This document shows, piece by piece, positions 25,573-34,090 of a stretch of 52,332 nucleotides of DNA. The notes below the pieces were generated by a model. The model worked only from the letters and a program-made list of their open reading frames with translations, was not told where the DNA came from and ran no database searches. The position numbers and the translations under genes are program-made. The stretch is from Pseudoxanthobacter soli DSM 19599. Its GTDB lineage: Bacteria; Pseudomonadota; Alphaproteobacteria; Rhizobiales; Segnochrobactraceae. Positions within the stretch are counted from its first letter, which is position 1. Each line of letters opens with the position of its first letter. The stretch spans positions 1 to 52,332 of the forward strand of contig CAMDHY010000017.1 of assembly GCA_945898215.1 (NCBI GenBank), written 5' to 3'.

Positions 25573-26592
25573 TCACTCGACCTTCAGCACCGTCTCGTCC
25601 GGCAGGAAGGAGGCGTCGAACACCGTCGCGGCGTCGGGCTTCGCCTTGAAGGCGTAGGTGAGGCCGATCTGGTCGATCGCCGCCGCGAGCCTGGCCGGGT
25701 CGACCTTGCCGAGGCCGTTCGCCTTCACGGCGTCGGTGAGGATGTTCTCGGCGAGCGCCATCTTCAGGCGCTCCAGTTCGGTTGCAGGCTTCGCCACCTC
25801 GTTGCGGGCGATGACGTAGGCGACCGCGGCCTCCGGGTCGGCGATGGTGTCCTTCAGGCCCTTCACGAAGGCGCGCAGGAAGCCCTTCACCGCCTCCGGG
25901 TTGGCGGCGGCGAAGGCGGGGTTCACCAGGATCGCATTGCCGTAGAGGTCGACGCCGTGGTCGGCCATCAGCTGCACGACGATGTCTTCCTCCGGCACGC
26001 CGTTGGCCTTGAGGTTGATGTAGGAGGAGAACGAGAAGCCGAAGATCGCGTCGACGTCGCCTTTCGCCAGCATCGGCTCGCGGACGGGGAAGCCGACGTT
26101 CTCGACCGTGATGGCGCCGTCGTCGATGGCGTTGACCGTCTTGTAGATCGGCCACTTGTCCCAGGCTGCGTCGGGTGCCGGCGCGCCGAGCGTCTTGCCC
26201 TCGAGGCTCTTCGGATCGTCGGTGATGCCGAGGCTCTTGCGGCCGACGACGGCGAAGGCCGGCTTGTCGTAGACCATGAACACCGGCTTCAGGTCGACGC
26301 CCGGGTTGGCATCGCGGAACTTGATGACGGCGTTGAGGTCGCCGAAGCCCATGTCGTAGGTGCCGGCGGCGACACGGTTGATCGGCTCGAGCGAGCCGCC
26401 GGCCGAATCGATGGTGACGTCGAGCCCCTCTTCCTTGAAGTAGCCCTTCTCCAGCGCCACCAGGAACGGCGCCGACGGGCCCTCGAACTTCCAGTCGAGC
26501 GAGAACTTCACCGGCGTATCGGACAGGGCGGGCGGGGCGACGCCGGCGGCGAGCGCGGCTGCGATGATCAACATGCGGGCAAAGGGTGACAT
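25573..26592 (-). CDS. ABC substrate-binding protein, NMT1/SsuA-like (second system)
   Basis: 339 aa, signal peptide about residues 1-24 (MSPFARMLIIAAALAAGVAPPALS). The mature part opens VKFSLDWKFEGPSAPFLVALEKGYFKEEGLDVTIDSAGGS, typical of NMT1/SsuA proteins that catch aromatic, amine or sulfonate ligands. It ends before a 96-base gap to the FAD oxidoreductase gene, which lies upstream on the same strand. The neighbouring oxidoreductase, aldehyde dehydrogenase and dehydratase suggest the ligand is an amine or amino acid derivative. Confidence 0.9.
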   Translation of the reverse strand: MSPFARMLIIAAALAAGVAPPALSDTPVKFSLDWKFEGPSAPFLVALEKGYFKEEGLDVTIDSAGGSLEPINRVAAGTYDMGFGDLNAVIKFRDANPGVDLKPVFMVYDKPAFAVVGRKSLGITDDPKSLEGKTLGAPAPDAAWDKWPIYKTVNAIDDGAITVENVGFPVREPMLAKGDVDAIFGFSFSSYINLKANGVPEEDIVVQLMADHGVDLYGNAILVNPAFAAANPEAVKGFLRAFVKGLKDTIADPEAAVAYVIARNEVAKPATELERLKMALAENILTDAVKANGLGKVDPARLAAAIDQIGLTYAFKAKPDAATVFDASFLPDETVLKVE

Positions 26593-26688
26593 GGCGCGGG
26601 CACTCCGGGCATGCGCCCGGGCGCTCGTCGCGCGCGGGCGGCTGAACCAAGCCCGTCGCGCAGCAAGGACCGTGCCGTCCCCGGGGCC

Positions 26689-27987
26689 TCACATATTGAG
26701 TTTGTCCTGCCAGCGATACCAGGCGACCGCCGCGCCGAGGAACCATGGCTTGCCAGTGTAGAGCGGCCGGGTCGGGAACGGCAGGTCGTCGAACGCGGTC
26801 TTTCCTTCCGCCTTGCCGAGGATCTTCTGGCCGATCTTCATGCCCATGTAGCTCGCCATCGACACGCCGGAGCCGCAGTAGCCCATGGCGTACCAGGCGC
26901 CCTCGTGCTTGCCGGTGTGGGCGAGCGTATCGAAGGTGTAGGCGACGAAGCCCATCCACGAATGGCTGATCTTCGTCTTCGCGAGCTCCGGGAACAGCCG
27001 CACCATGTCGGCGTGCAGCCTGGGGCCGCTGACGCGCGGATCGGTCTCCGCCGCCGAGACGCGGCCGCCGAAGAGGATGCGGCGGCGGTCCGGCGAGGCC
27101 CGGTAGTAATAGACCACCTTGCGAGTGTCGGAGAGGATGCGGTCGTTCGGGATGAGCCGCGCCACCAGCGCCTCGTCGAGCAGCTCGGTGGCGATGATGT
27201 AGCTGCCGATCGGGATGACGCGGCGCTGGTGCCACGGCGTCACCGCGCCGGTGTAGCCGTTGGTGGCGACCACCAGCTCGCGCGTTCGTATCGTCCCCCT
27301 CGGCGTCGTCACCTCGAAGCCGCCCGCCTCGCGGCGGATGCCGGTCGCCGGGCAGAACGGCACCACCGTCACGCCGCTCGCGAGGCAGCGCTCCAGCAGG
27401 CCCTGGTGGTATCGACCCGGGTCGATCGAGGCGTGGTGGGGATAGACGAGGCCGCCGTGATAGCCGTCGGTGCCGATCTCGCGGCGCTGCTCGCTGCGCG
27501 GCACCGCATAGGCCTCGGTTTCGAGACCTTTCGGCTCCTGGCCGATCGAGCGGGCGAGCTTTTCGTACTGCACGGCGTTGTGGGCGGCGTGGAAGCGGCC
27601 GACCACGCCGAAATGGCAGGCGATTTCCTCGCGGCGGACGAAGTCCTCGATCCAGGAAAGCGCGTTGCGGCCCTCCTTCAGGATGCCGTAGGCGCGCTCG
27701 CTCTCGCCGTAGCGGGCCTTCAGGTCATCGAAGTCCGACTTGATGCTGGTCGAGATCTGGCCGCCGTTGCGCGTCGAGCAGCCGAAGCCGGCGGCCTCCG
27801 CATCGATCACCACCGTCGCGCGCCCGCCGCGGGCCGTCTCCAGCGCCGCGTTGAGGCCGGTGTAGCCCGAGCCGATGACGAGCACGTCCGCCGTCGCCAG
27901 CGGCGCGATCCGCGGCAGGTCCGGACGGGGAACGTGATCCCACCAGTAGGCGGTCGTCTTGAAGTCGGCGGCGAAGAGGTCGGACAC
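26689..27987 (-). CDS. FAD-dependent amine oxidoreductase (DAO/PuuB-like)
   Basis: 432 aa from the GTG at 27987; the upstream open frame runs through the repeat block and is not protein-like. Opens with DFKTTAYWWDHVPRPDLPRI and then a Rossmann dinucleotide fold ADVLVIGSGYTGLNAALETARGG. CSTRNGGQISTSIKSDFDDLKARYG is typical of gamma-glutamylputrescine oxidase relatives. The end HEGAWYAMGYCGSGVSMASYMGMKIGQKILG contains the FAD-closing Gly motif. Oxidises a secondary or primary amine to an imine/aldehyde. The aldehyde dehydrogenase gene upstream on the same strand would take the product on. Confidence 0.88.
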   Translation of the reverse strand: MSDLFAADFKTTAYWWDHVPRPDLPRIAPLATADVLVIGSGYTGLNAALETARGGRATVVIDAEAAGFGCSTRNGGQISTSIKSDFDDLKARYGESERAYGILKEGRNALSWIEDFVRREEIACHFGVVGRFHAAHNAVQYEKLARSIGQEPKGLETEAYAVPRSEQRREIGTDGYHGGLVYPHHASIDPGRYHQGLLERCLASGVTVVPFCPATGIRREAGGFEVTTPRGTIRTRELVVATNGYTGAVTPWHQRRVIPIGSYIIATELLDEALVARLIPNDRILSDTRKVVYYYRASPDRRRILFGGRVSAAETDPRVSGPRLHADMVRLFPELAKTKISHSWMGFVAYTFDTLAHTGKHEGAWYAMGYCGSGVSMASYMGMKIGQKILGKAEGKTAFDDLPFPTRPLYTGKPWFLGAAVAWYRWQDKLNM

Positions 27988-28050
27988 GGGCGGGGCTCGC
28001 TGATCAGGAGGCGGCTCGATCGTTAGCACGTCGGCCAAGACGGTCGAGAG

Positions 28051-28290
28051 TCCCCCTTCTCCCGCCGAAGGTGGGAGAAGGTGCCCAAAGGGCGGATGAG
28101 GGCCGCGTGGCGAAGCCGCGCGGAAGGTTCCGCGCGCTGCGCGCGCAGCCCTCATCCCCCTGCCGGGACCTTCTCCCAGCTCCGCTGGGAGAAGGGGATT
28201 GGGGCAGGCCCTTTTCCTTCTCCCACCGCCAGGTGGGAAAAGGTGCCCGAAGGGCGGATGAGGGCGCGCCGCGCGAGCGGCGCGGAGGAC
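28051..28290. repeat. Composite palindromic intergenic repeat, copy 1
   Basis: Fills the 309-base gap between the FAD oxidoreductase and aldehyde dehydrogenase genes. It contains three hairpins built on CTTCTCCC / GGGAGAAG arms, at 28056-28080, 28169-28195 (12-bp perfect stem, 3-base loop) and 28216-28242. They are separated by GGGCGGATGAGGG-type boxes. A related block lies at 33745-33934. No gene is seen here. Confidence 0.85.
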
Positions 28291-28296
28291 GCGACC

Positions 28297-29790
28297 CTAG
28301 ATCCGCACCGCCACACTCTTCAGCTTGCAGTAGCTCGCGACCGCCTGCAGCCCCTTCTCGCGGCCGAAGCCGGAGAGGCGGTTGCCGCCGAACGGCACCT
28401 CGATGCCGCCGGCGAAGTACTCGTTGACGTAGACCTGGCCCACGTCGACGTCGCGGGCGAAGGCGAGCGCCTTCGACAGATCGCGCGTGTAGATGCCGGC
28501 GACGAGGCCGTACTGCGTGCCGTTCGCCGCCGCCACCGCCGCCTCGAAGCCGTCGACCACCTGCACGGCGAGCACCGGGCCGAAGATCTCCTCCTGCACA
28601 ATCGGATCGTCGGCGGCGAGATCGTCGAACACGGTCGGCTCGTAGAACCAGCCGAGCCCCGTCTCGGGATCGCTCGTGCGCCGGCCACCGGTCGCGACCG
28701 CGAGCCCGCGCGCCTTCGCCGCCGCGACGAACCCCTCGACCTTGGCGAGCTGCGCCGCCGAATTGACCGGCCCGACCTGCGGATTGCGCAGCCCGTGCCC
28801 GATCGTCAGCGCCGTCGCCCGCGCCACCAGCTTGTCGACGAACGCGGCATGGACGCTCCGCTCGATGACGAGGCGCGAGCCGGCCGAGCAGATCTGCCCG
28901 GCGTTCTCGTAGATCGCCCCGAGCACGCCTTCCAGCGCCGCGTCGAGGTCGGCATCCGCCAGCACCACCAGCGGCGACTTGCCGCCGAGCTCGAGCGTCA
29001 GCCGGGTGACGTGGTCCGCCGCCGCCTTCATCACCCGCTGCCCGGTCGCCACCGACCCGGTGAAAGTGATGTGCCTGACCGCCGGATGGGCGACGAGCGG
29101 CGCGCCGGCGTCCCCGCCGAAGCCGGTGACGACGTTGACGACGCCTGGAGGCAGCCCCGCCTCGGCGAGAAGGGCTGCGAGCATCAGCGCCGTCGCCGGC
29201 GTCGTCTCCGCCGGCTTCACCACCGCTGTGCAGCCGGCGGCGAGCGCCGGCGCGAGGCTGCGGGCGGTGGTCGAGATCGGGTAGTTCCACGGCACGATGT
29301 GGGCGGTGACGCCGACCGGCTCGTTCACCGTGAAGGCGAAGTAGTCGCGGCCGAGCGGGATCGTCTCGCCTTCCAGCTTGTCGGCCGCCCCGGCGTAGTA
29401 CTCGAAGGCCCGCGCCGCCCCCATCACGTCACCGAGCGCCTCGCCCACCGGCTTGCCGACGTCGAGGCTTTCGGCGACCGCCAGCCGGTGCGCGTTCGCC
29501 CGGATGAGCGCGGCGGCGGCGGTGAGGATGCGGCCGCGCTCGGCCGGCTTCATCCGCCCCCATGGCCCGGCGAGTGCCCGCTCTGCCGCCGAGACCGCGT
29601 CCGCCACGTCGTCGGCGTCGCCGGCGGCGAAGCGGGCGAAGGGCCTACCCGTGCCCGGGTCGAAGCTCTCGAACGAGTGCCCCGCCCGCGCGGCCACGAA
29701 GGCGCCGTCGATGAAGTGCCCGTCCGGCAGGCCGTCGAGGCCGCCGCGCGCGAGCGCCTCGGCGGCGAGCCGCTGCAGATCCGCGTTCAA
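28297..29790 (-). CDS. NAD(P)-dependent aldehyde dehydrogenase
   Basis: 497 aa from a TTG at 29790, one base past the stop of the dehydratase gene and with GAGG about nine bases upstream. A TTG 39 bases further up is a poorer choice. Family motifs: VPWNYPISTTARSLAPALAAGCTAVVKPAETTP, FTGSVATGQRVM, the catalytic Glu in LELGGKSPLV, catalytic Cys in NAGQICSAGSR, and EEIFGPVLAV. Cytoplasmic oxidation of an aldehyde from the amine oxidase to an acid. Close to betaine-aldehyde and gamma-aminobutyraldehyde dehydrogenases; exact substrate not deducible. Confidence 0.9.
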   Translation of the reverse strand: MNADLQRLAAEALARGGLDGLPDGHFIDGAFVAARAGHSFESFDPGTGRPFARFAAGDADDVADAVSAAERALAGPWGRMKPAERGRILTAAAALIRANAHRLAVAESLDVGKPVGEALGDVMGAARAFEYYAGAADKLEGETIPLGRDYFAFTVNEPVGVTAHIVPWNYPISTTARSLAPALAAGCTAVVKPAETTPATALMLAALLAEAGLPPGVVNVVTGFGGDAGAPLVAHPAVRHITFTGSVATGQRVMKAAADHVTRLTLELGGKSPLVVLADADLDAALEGVLGAIYENAGQICSAGSRLVIERSVHAAFVDKLVARATALTIGHGLRNPQVGPVNSAAQLAKVEGFVAAAKARGLAVATGGRRTSDPETGLGWFYEPTVFDDLAADDPIVQEEIFGPVLAVQVVDGFEAAVAAANGTQYGLVAGIYTRDLSKALAFARDVDVGQVYVNEYFAGGIEVPFGGNRLSGFGREKGLQAVASYCKLKSVAVRI

Positions 29791-29791
29791 C

Positions 29792-30895
29792 TCAGGAAAC
29801 CTCGCTCTTCTGGTAGGTCGACCGCGCAAGCCACGCCGGCTCGATCTCGACGCCCCAGCCCGGCGCGTCGGTCACCGTCACGCGGCCGTCCTCGACCCGG
29901 TAGGGGTCGTTGCGGAACAGGCCGTACTGCCAGGGATAGTAGTCCGCCTCCTCGATCGAGAACTCGAGATAGGGCCCGGCATTCGGGATGGTCCGCAGCA
30001 GGTGCATGGTGAACAGCGTCACCATCGACAGGTTCGCCGCGTGGGGCGTGATCGGCAGGCCGGCCGCCGCCGCCATCGCCGACACCCTGAGCGTCCGCAC
30101 CATGCCGCCGAGATAGCAGACGTCCGGCTGCACGACGTCGACCGCCCCCATCTCGATCATGTGGCGGAAGGTCGGAATCATGTTGTCCTGCTCGCCGCCG
30201 GTGACGTCGAGCGACAGCGCCTCGCGCACCTCGCGGGTCTGCTCGAGCTCCCACCACGGGCACGGCTCCTCGAAGTGGACGACGCCGTTGTCCTGCAGGA
30301 GATGCCCCACCTCGATGGCGCGGGCGGGCGAGAAGCCGGAATTGCCGTCGACGAGCAGCGTCGCACCATCGCCCAGCGCCTTGCGCACCGTCGGCACGAT
30401 CGCCTCCGTCCGCCCCGGCCACTCGTCGATGTCGTGGCCGAACTCGGCGCCGACGCGGAACTTGAAGGCATCGAAGCCGTGGGCATCGCGCAGACGGACG
30501 AACCGCGCCGCCTCGTCGTCGGCCGAGATGTCGCGCTTCATCGAGGAGGCATAGGTGCGGAGTTTCCCCGGCGTGCCGCCGAGAAGCGCGCACACCGGCT
30601 TGCCCTCACGCTTGCCCTTCAGGTCCCACAGCGCCGTGTCGAGCCCGCACATCGCCCGGAACAGATAGGAACAGGGAAACTTCAGCTCCTTCTCGGGGAT
30701 GCGGTCGACCAATGCCGCGATGTCGTCAGCATCCGCCCCGATCGCCCATGGCGCCACCTGCCGGTGTACAACCAGCGCGGTGATGTCGGCGTTGTAGGCC
30801 GACACCTGCCCCCAGCCTTCGGCCCCGTCCTCCGCCGTGACGCGCAGGAAGGCGACGTCGCGCGTCGCGAAAGTCTCGATCGCCTTGATCTTCAT
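29792..30895 (-). CDS. Enolase-superfamily dehydratase/racemase (mandelate racemase group)
   Basis: 367 aa. Metal ligands are Asp183 (VDGNSGF), Glu209 (HFEEP) and Glu235 (GGEQ). A second-site pair Lys145/Arg147 (FKFRVG) and His285 (TPHAANLS) are seen, which fits the mandelate racemase subgroup of acid-sugar and amino-acid-derivative dehydratases. It ends one base before the aldehyde dehydrogenase start. First gene of the minus-strand catabolic block, divergent from the MocR regulator 180 bases away. Substrate unknown. Confidence 0.88.
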   Translation of the reverse strand: MKIKAIETFATRDVAFLRVTAEDGAEGWGQVSAYNADITALVVHRQVAPWAIGADADDIAALVDRIPEKELKFPCSYLFRAMCGLDTALWDLKGKREGKPVCALLGGTPGKLRTYASSMKRDISADDEAARFVRLRDAHGFDAFKFRVGAEFGHDIDEWPGRTEAIVPTVRKALGDGATLLVDGNSGFSPARAIEVGHLLQDNGVVHFEEPCPWWELEQTREVREALSLDVTGGEQDNMIPTFRHMIEMGAVDVVQPDVCYLGGMVRTLRVSAMAAAAGLPITPHAANLSMVTLFTMHLLRTIPNAGPYLEFSIEEADYYPWQYGLFRNDPYRVEDGRVTVTDAPGWGVEIEPAWLARSTYQKSEVS

Positions 30896-30972
30896 GGGCC
30901 CCGGTCCCGTGCGCGGCAGACCTGTCGCGGTCCGCCCGATCCTCGTCGTGGGAGCGATGAGACACCGCCGAA

Positions 30973-30994
30973 ATGGTCTAGGCGGAAGGTCCAT
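30973..30994. promoter_or_regulatory. Imperfect palindrome between MocR and dehydratase genes
   Basis: ATGGTCT and GGTCCAT form an inverted pair (5 of 7 pairs) with eight bases between them, in the 180-base divergent spacer. GGTC also recurs as a direct repeat. Divergent MocR genes usually bind such sites in the shared promoter. The -10/-35 boxes are not clear; GATAAT at about 30999-31004 is the best -10 candidate for the plus strand. Confidence 0.35.
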
Positions 30995-31075
30995 TTTCGA
31001 TAATCTGCCAGTCCGCTTTGCCGGCTGGGCCCGTGGCGCGGCGCGGCCGGCGGCGATCGACGGCGGGGACCGGTG

Positions 31076-32590
31076 ATGGTGAAGAAGACGGGCGGCGTGC
31101 TGCTGTCGTCGCTGAAGCTCGATCACGGCGCCGACAAGCCGCTGTCGGCACAACTCGCCTTGGGCATCCGCGACCTCGTACTGAACGGGGCGCTGCGCGC
31201 CGGCGACCGCCTGCCGGCGACGCGAACGGTGGCCGACGATCTCGGCGTCTCGCGCACCACCGTCATCGAGGCTTTCGCCCGGCTGACGGAGGAGGGCCTC
31301 GTCGTCTCGCGCACCGGCGCCGGCACCTATGTCAGCCAGGCGCTCGCCGAGCATCGCCCGCAGTCCGCCGCCACGCCGGCGCCGCCGCGCGCGTCCGGCA
31401 TCTCCGCGGCCGCCGAGCCGCGGCTGTCGCGCGTCATCGCACAGCGGTCGGAAGCCTTCGACGAGCGCCTCGTGCACGCCCCGCGCGCCTTCACCACGGC
31501 GATGCCGGCCTTCGACGCCTTCCCGATGGCGCTGTGGTCGCGCCACGTCGCCAAGCACTGGCGGGCGCGCCGCGACATCGTCATGGGCTATGGCGACGTT
31601 CGCGGCTACGGCCCGCTGCGCCGGGCGATCGCCGCCCACCTGCGTGCCAACCGGGCGATCGCCTGCGAGGCCGGTCAGGTCTTTATCGTCAACGGCGCCC
31701 AGCACGGCTTCCAGCTCGTCGGCAACCTGTTGCTCGATGCCGGCGACGCCGTCTGGTTCGAGAACCCCGGTGCCATCGGCGCGCGCAACTGCTTCACCGC
31801 CGCCGGCGCCCGCCTGGTGCCGGTGCCGGTCGATGCGGAGGGGCTTAACGTCGAGGAGGGCGTCCGCCGCGCGCCGGACTTCCGCCTCGCTTTCGTCACG
31901 CCGGCGCACCAGCAGCCGGTCGGCTGCACCATGAGCCTCGCCCGCCGGCTCGCTCTGCTCGCCGCCGCCGACGCAACGGATGCCTGGATCGTCGAGGACG
32001 ACTATGACGGCGAGTTCTGCCACCGCGGCCGCCCGCCACCGACCTTGAAGTCGATCGACGTCGCCGGCCGCGTCATCTATGTCGGCACCTTCTCCAAGAC
32101 GCTGTTTCCCGCGCTCCGCCTCGGCTACCTGGTGGTGCCGCCGGGGCTGGTGCCGGTGTTCGAGAAGCTGATGAGCGCGTTCGCCCCCGGCGTGCCGTCG
32201 AACCCGCAGGCGGTGCTCGCCGACTTCATGGACGAGGGCCACTTCGCCGCCCACATCCGCCGCATGCGCAAGCTCTATTCCGAGCGCCACGACGCTCTTC
32301 TCGACGCCGCCCGCGCGCGGCTTTCCGGCGCGCTCGAGGTGGTGCCGACGGAGACGGGCCTGCACACCGTCGCCCGCCTCGGCGACGGCTTCGACGAGGC
32401 CGACGTGACGGCCCGCGCCTGGGCCCGCGCGGTGACCGTCGTGCCGCTGTCGCGCTTCTGCCTGGAGCCGGTCGCCGAGCGTGGCCTCGTGCTCGGCTTC
32501 TCCGGCGTGCGGGTCGAGGAGATCGCCAAGGGCGTCGCCGTCCTCGCCGAGGTGTTCGACGACGCCCGCCGCCTGCCGCTCGCCGGCTGA
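31076..32590 (+). CDS. MocR-type PLP-dependent transcriptional regulator
   Basis: 504 aa. N-terminal GntR winged helix (ADKPLSAQLALGIRDLVLNGALRAGDRLPATRTVADDLGVSRTTVIEAFARLTEEGLV, about residues 20-85), a linker, and a fold-type I aminotransferase-like domain with PLP Lys in YVGTFSKTLFPALRLGY. The ATG at 31076 has GGGGA seven bases upstream; a GTG sits one codon before. MocR regulators usually control the divergent gene in answer to an amino compound bound to PLP, so the dehydratase/aldehyde dehydrogenase/oxidase/ABC block is the likely target. The ligand is unknown. Confidence 0.93.
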   Translation: MVKKTGGVLLSSLKLDHGADKPLSAQLALGIRDLVLNGALRAGDRLPATRTVADDLGVSRTTVIEAFARLTEEGLVVSRTGAGTYVSQALAEHRPQSAATPAPPRASGISAAAEPRLSRVIAQRSEAFDERLVHAPRAFTTAMPAFDAFPMALWSRHVAKHWRARRDIVMGYGDVRGYGPLRRAIAAHLRANRAIACEAGQVFIVNGAQHGFQLVGNLLLDAGDAVWFENPGAIGARNCFTAAGARLVPVPVDAEGLNVEEGVRRAPDFRLAFVTPAHQQPVGCTMSLARRLALLAAADATDAWIVEDDYDGEFCHRGRPPPTLKSIDVAGRVIYVGTFSKTLFPALRLGYLVVPPGLVPVFEKLMSAFAPGVPSNPQAVLADFMDEGHFAAHIRRMRKLYSERHDALLDAARARLSGALEVVPTETGLHTVARLGDGFDEADVTARAWARAVTVVPLSRFCLEPVAERGLVLGFSGVRVEEIAKGVAVLAEVFDDARRLPLAG

Positions 32591-32605
32591 GGCGCCCGGC
32601 CCGCG

Positions 32606-33400
32606 TCAGACGGCGTAGGCTGAGCCCTCGTGCGGCTTGACGACGACGATGCTGCCGCGCGGCACGCGGTTGCAGAGGTCGATGATGTCCTGGTTGAACA
32701 GGCGGATACAGCCCGACGACAGCGCCTTGCCGATCGACCACGGCTCGTTGGTGCCGTGGATGCGGTAGATCGTGTCGCGGCCGTTGGAGAACAGGTACAG
32801 CGCCCGCGCGCCCAGCGGGTTTTCCAGCCCCGGCTCCATGCCGTTGCGATAGGGCTCGAGTTCGGGGCGGCGGGCGATCATCTCGGCCGGCGGCGTCCAG
32901 GTGGGCCACTCGCGCTTCAGCGGGATGTCGGCGCGCCCGGCCCACGAGAAGCCGTCCTTGCCGACACCGATGCCGTAGCGCAGCGCCCGCCCGTTCTCCC
33001 GCACGAGGTAGAGGAACGGTCCGGCGGTGTCGACGACGAGCGTCCCCGGGCTCTCGCCGGTCGGGTCGGCCACCTCCTGGCGCAGGAAGCGGCGGTCGAT
33101 CTTGCGCACGTCCACCGCCGGCACCGGGAAGCGCTCGTAGGGCAGCGCGGCATACATCGCGGTGTAGTAGGCGAGGTCGGCGCCGGTGGGGGCGTTCGGG
33201 TTGACCGCGCCGGCGCCAGGACGCGCATTCGCCGCCCCGGGTGCGCGGCTCGCGACCACGAGGCCCCCGGCCGGGCTTCCCCCCGGCATCGTCTGGCACC
33301 CGGCCACAAAGGCGGCCGCGCCGAGCACGAGCCCCCGCCGCGTCAGCTTGGTGAAGGGGGAGGCGGGGTCGCGGACCGGCGGCGGCGTGGTGCGGATCAT
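32606..33400 (-). CDS. L,D-transpeptidase, lipoprotein with Tat-like signal
   Basis: 264 aa from the ATG at 33400. TKLTRRGLVLGAAAFVAGC combines a twin Arg with a lipobox ending VAGC, so export through Tat and lipidation is probable. The YkuD domain has IHGTNEPWSIGKALSSGCIRLFN with catalytic Cys in SSGCIRL. Shares YGIGVG, WPTWTPPAEM, NPLGARALYL and IHGTNEPWSIG with the secreted L,D-transpeptidase at 17106-17858, so the two are paralogues with different anchoring. It converges with the MocR gene. The 690 bases upstream hold only repeats. Confidence 0.92.
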   Translation of the reverse strand: MIRTTPPPVRDPASPFTKLTRRGLVLGAAAFVAGCQTMPGGSPAGGLVVASRAPGAANARPGAGAVNPNAPTGADLAYYTAMYAALPYERFPVPAVDVRKIDRRFLRQEVADPTGESPGTLVVDTAGPFLYLVRENGRALRYGIGVGKDGFSWAGRADIPLKREWPTWTPPAEMIARRPELEPYRNGMEPGLENPLGARALYLFSNGRDTIYRIHGTNEPWSIGKALSSGCIRLFNQDIIDLCNRVPRGSIVVVKPHEGSAYAV

Positions 33401-33594
33401 GACTGTGTCGTTCCCGAGCAAATGAATGTCGGGCCGAAACAAACCGCCCCATCCGGCCAAAAGGCGGCGAGCCCCCGGCGCGGGCATGGCGCCCGGGCGG
33501 CAACCCCGTGGTGTTGCCGATCCGCCTCACCCGTTCGGAGGGGGAGGGGGCCACCGGCGGCGTTTGATCCGCGGCGCTTGATCCTCCCTCAGGG

Positions 33595-33624
33595 GTCATT
33601 CCCGGCCTTGTGCCGGGAACCCAT
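33595..33624 (+). repeat. 30-bp palindromic repeat (GTCATTCCCGG family), copy 1
   Basis: Starts GTCATTCCCGGC and ends GCCGGGAACCCAT. The core TTCCCGGC (33599-33606) pairs with GCCGGGAA (33612-33619) around a five-base loop. Identical over 30 bases to the copy at 40363-40392. Confidence 0.9.
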
Positions 33625-33744
33625 CTCGGCTGTCCGCGCCGCGCTAATGACGGGCACTCCACCCTTCGAAGAGGGCCTCATGGATGGGAGAAGGCGCTGG
33701 CACGGAGCGGGTATGAGCGCTGAACATCCAGCCCCCGGCGCGCT

Positions 33745-33934
33745 TCGCGCGCCGCCCTCATTCGGCCTTCGGCCACCTTCTCCCGCGTTGCGGGAGAAGG
33801 TGATCGTCGCCGCTGGTGTGCCAACGGGACCGGCGGGACTATTGCGCGAGAGGCCGCCACGGGTCCTTCTCCCAGCGCGCTGGGAGAAGGTGGCCGAAGG
33901 CCGGATGAGGGCCGCGTCGCGAAGCGGCGCGGAA
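33745..33934. repeat. Composite palindromic intergenic repeat, copy 2
   Basis: A 13-bp hairpin with a three-base loop (33774-33802) and a loop-free 26-bp palindrome (33865-33890), both made from CCTTCTCCC / GGGAGAAGG arms. The flanking CCTCATTCGGCC and GGCCGGATGAGGG boxes form a larger inverted repeat. The right end is close to the block at 28073-28125. Confidence 0.85.
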
Positions 33935-33972
33935 CCGCCTACGGCTCGGCCTGAGAGCGCCTTGGGCCCGGC

Positions 33973-34002
33973 ATGGGTTCCCGGGACAAGCCCGGGAATG
34001 AC
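33973..34002 (-). repeat. 30-bp palindromic repeat (GTCATTCCCGG family), copy 2, inverted
   Basis: Reverse-oriented relative of 33595-33624, differing in two bases at the palindromic core (TTCCCGGG, ACAAG, CCCGGGAA). The two changes complement each other, which keeps the stem paired and points to selection for the hairpin or a shared origin. Confidence 0.85.
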
Positions 34003-34090
34003 TGCGGAGGGGGAGTGACGAGGGGAAGCGAGGACGGGTAGGGGTAGGGATGAGGGGCGTGGCGGCCCCGTCCGTGCCTCACCCCCCCCG

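Larger units (their letters stand above)
33401..34090. other. Intergenic stretch with nested palindromic repeats
   Basis: 690 bases with no supported gene. It carries two 30-bp element copies facing each other (33595-33624 and 33973-34002), and between them an arm-and-hairpin repeat (33745-33934) similar to the one at 28051-28290. Open frames across it are GC-rich noise. Confidence 0.7.

Noticed and set aside
27988-28155. Upstream extension of the FAD oxidoreductase
   Set aside because: The open frame runs into the palindromic repeat block; the GTG at 27987 directly precedes the conserved family start.
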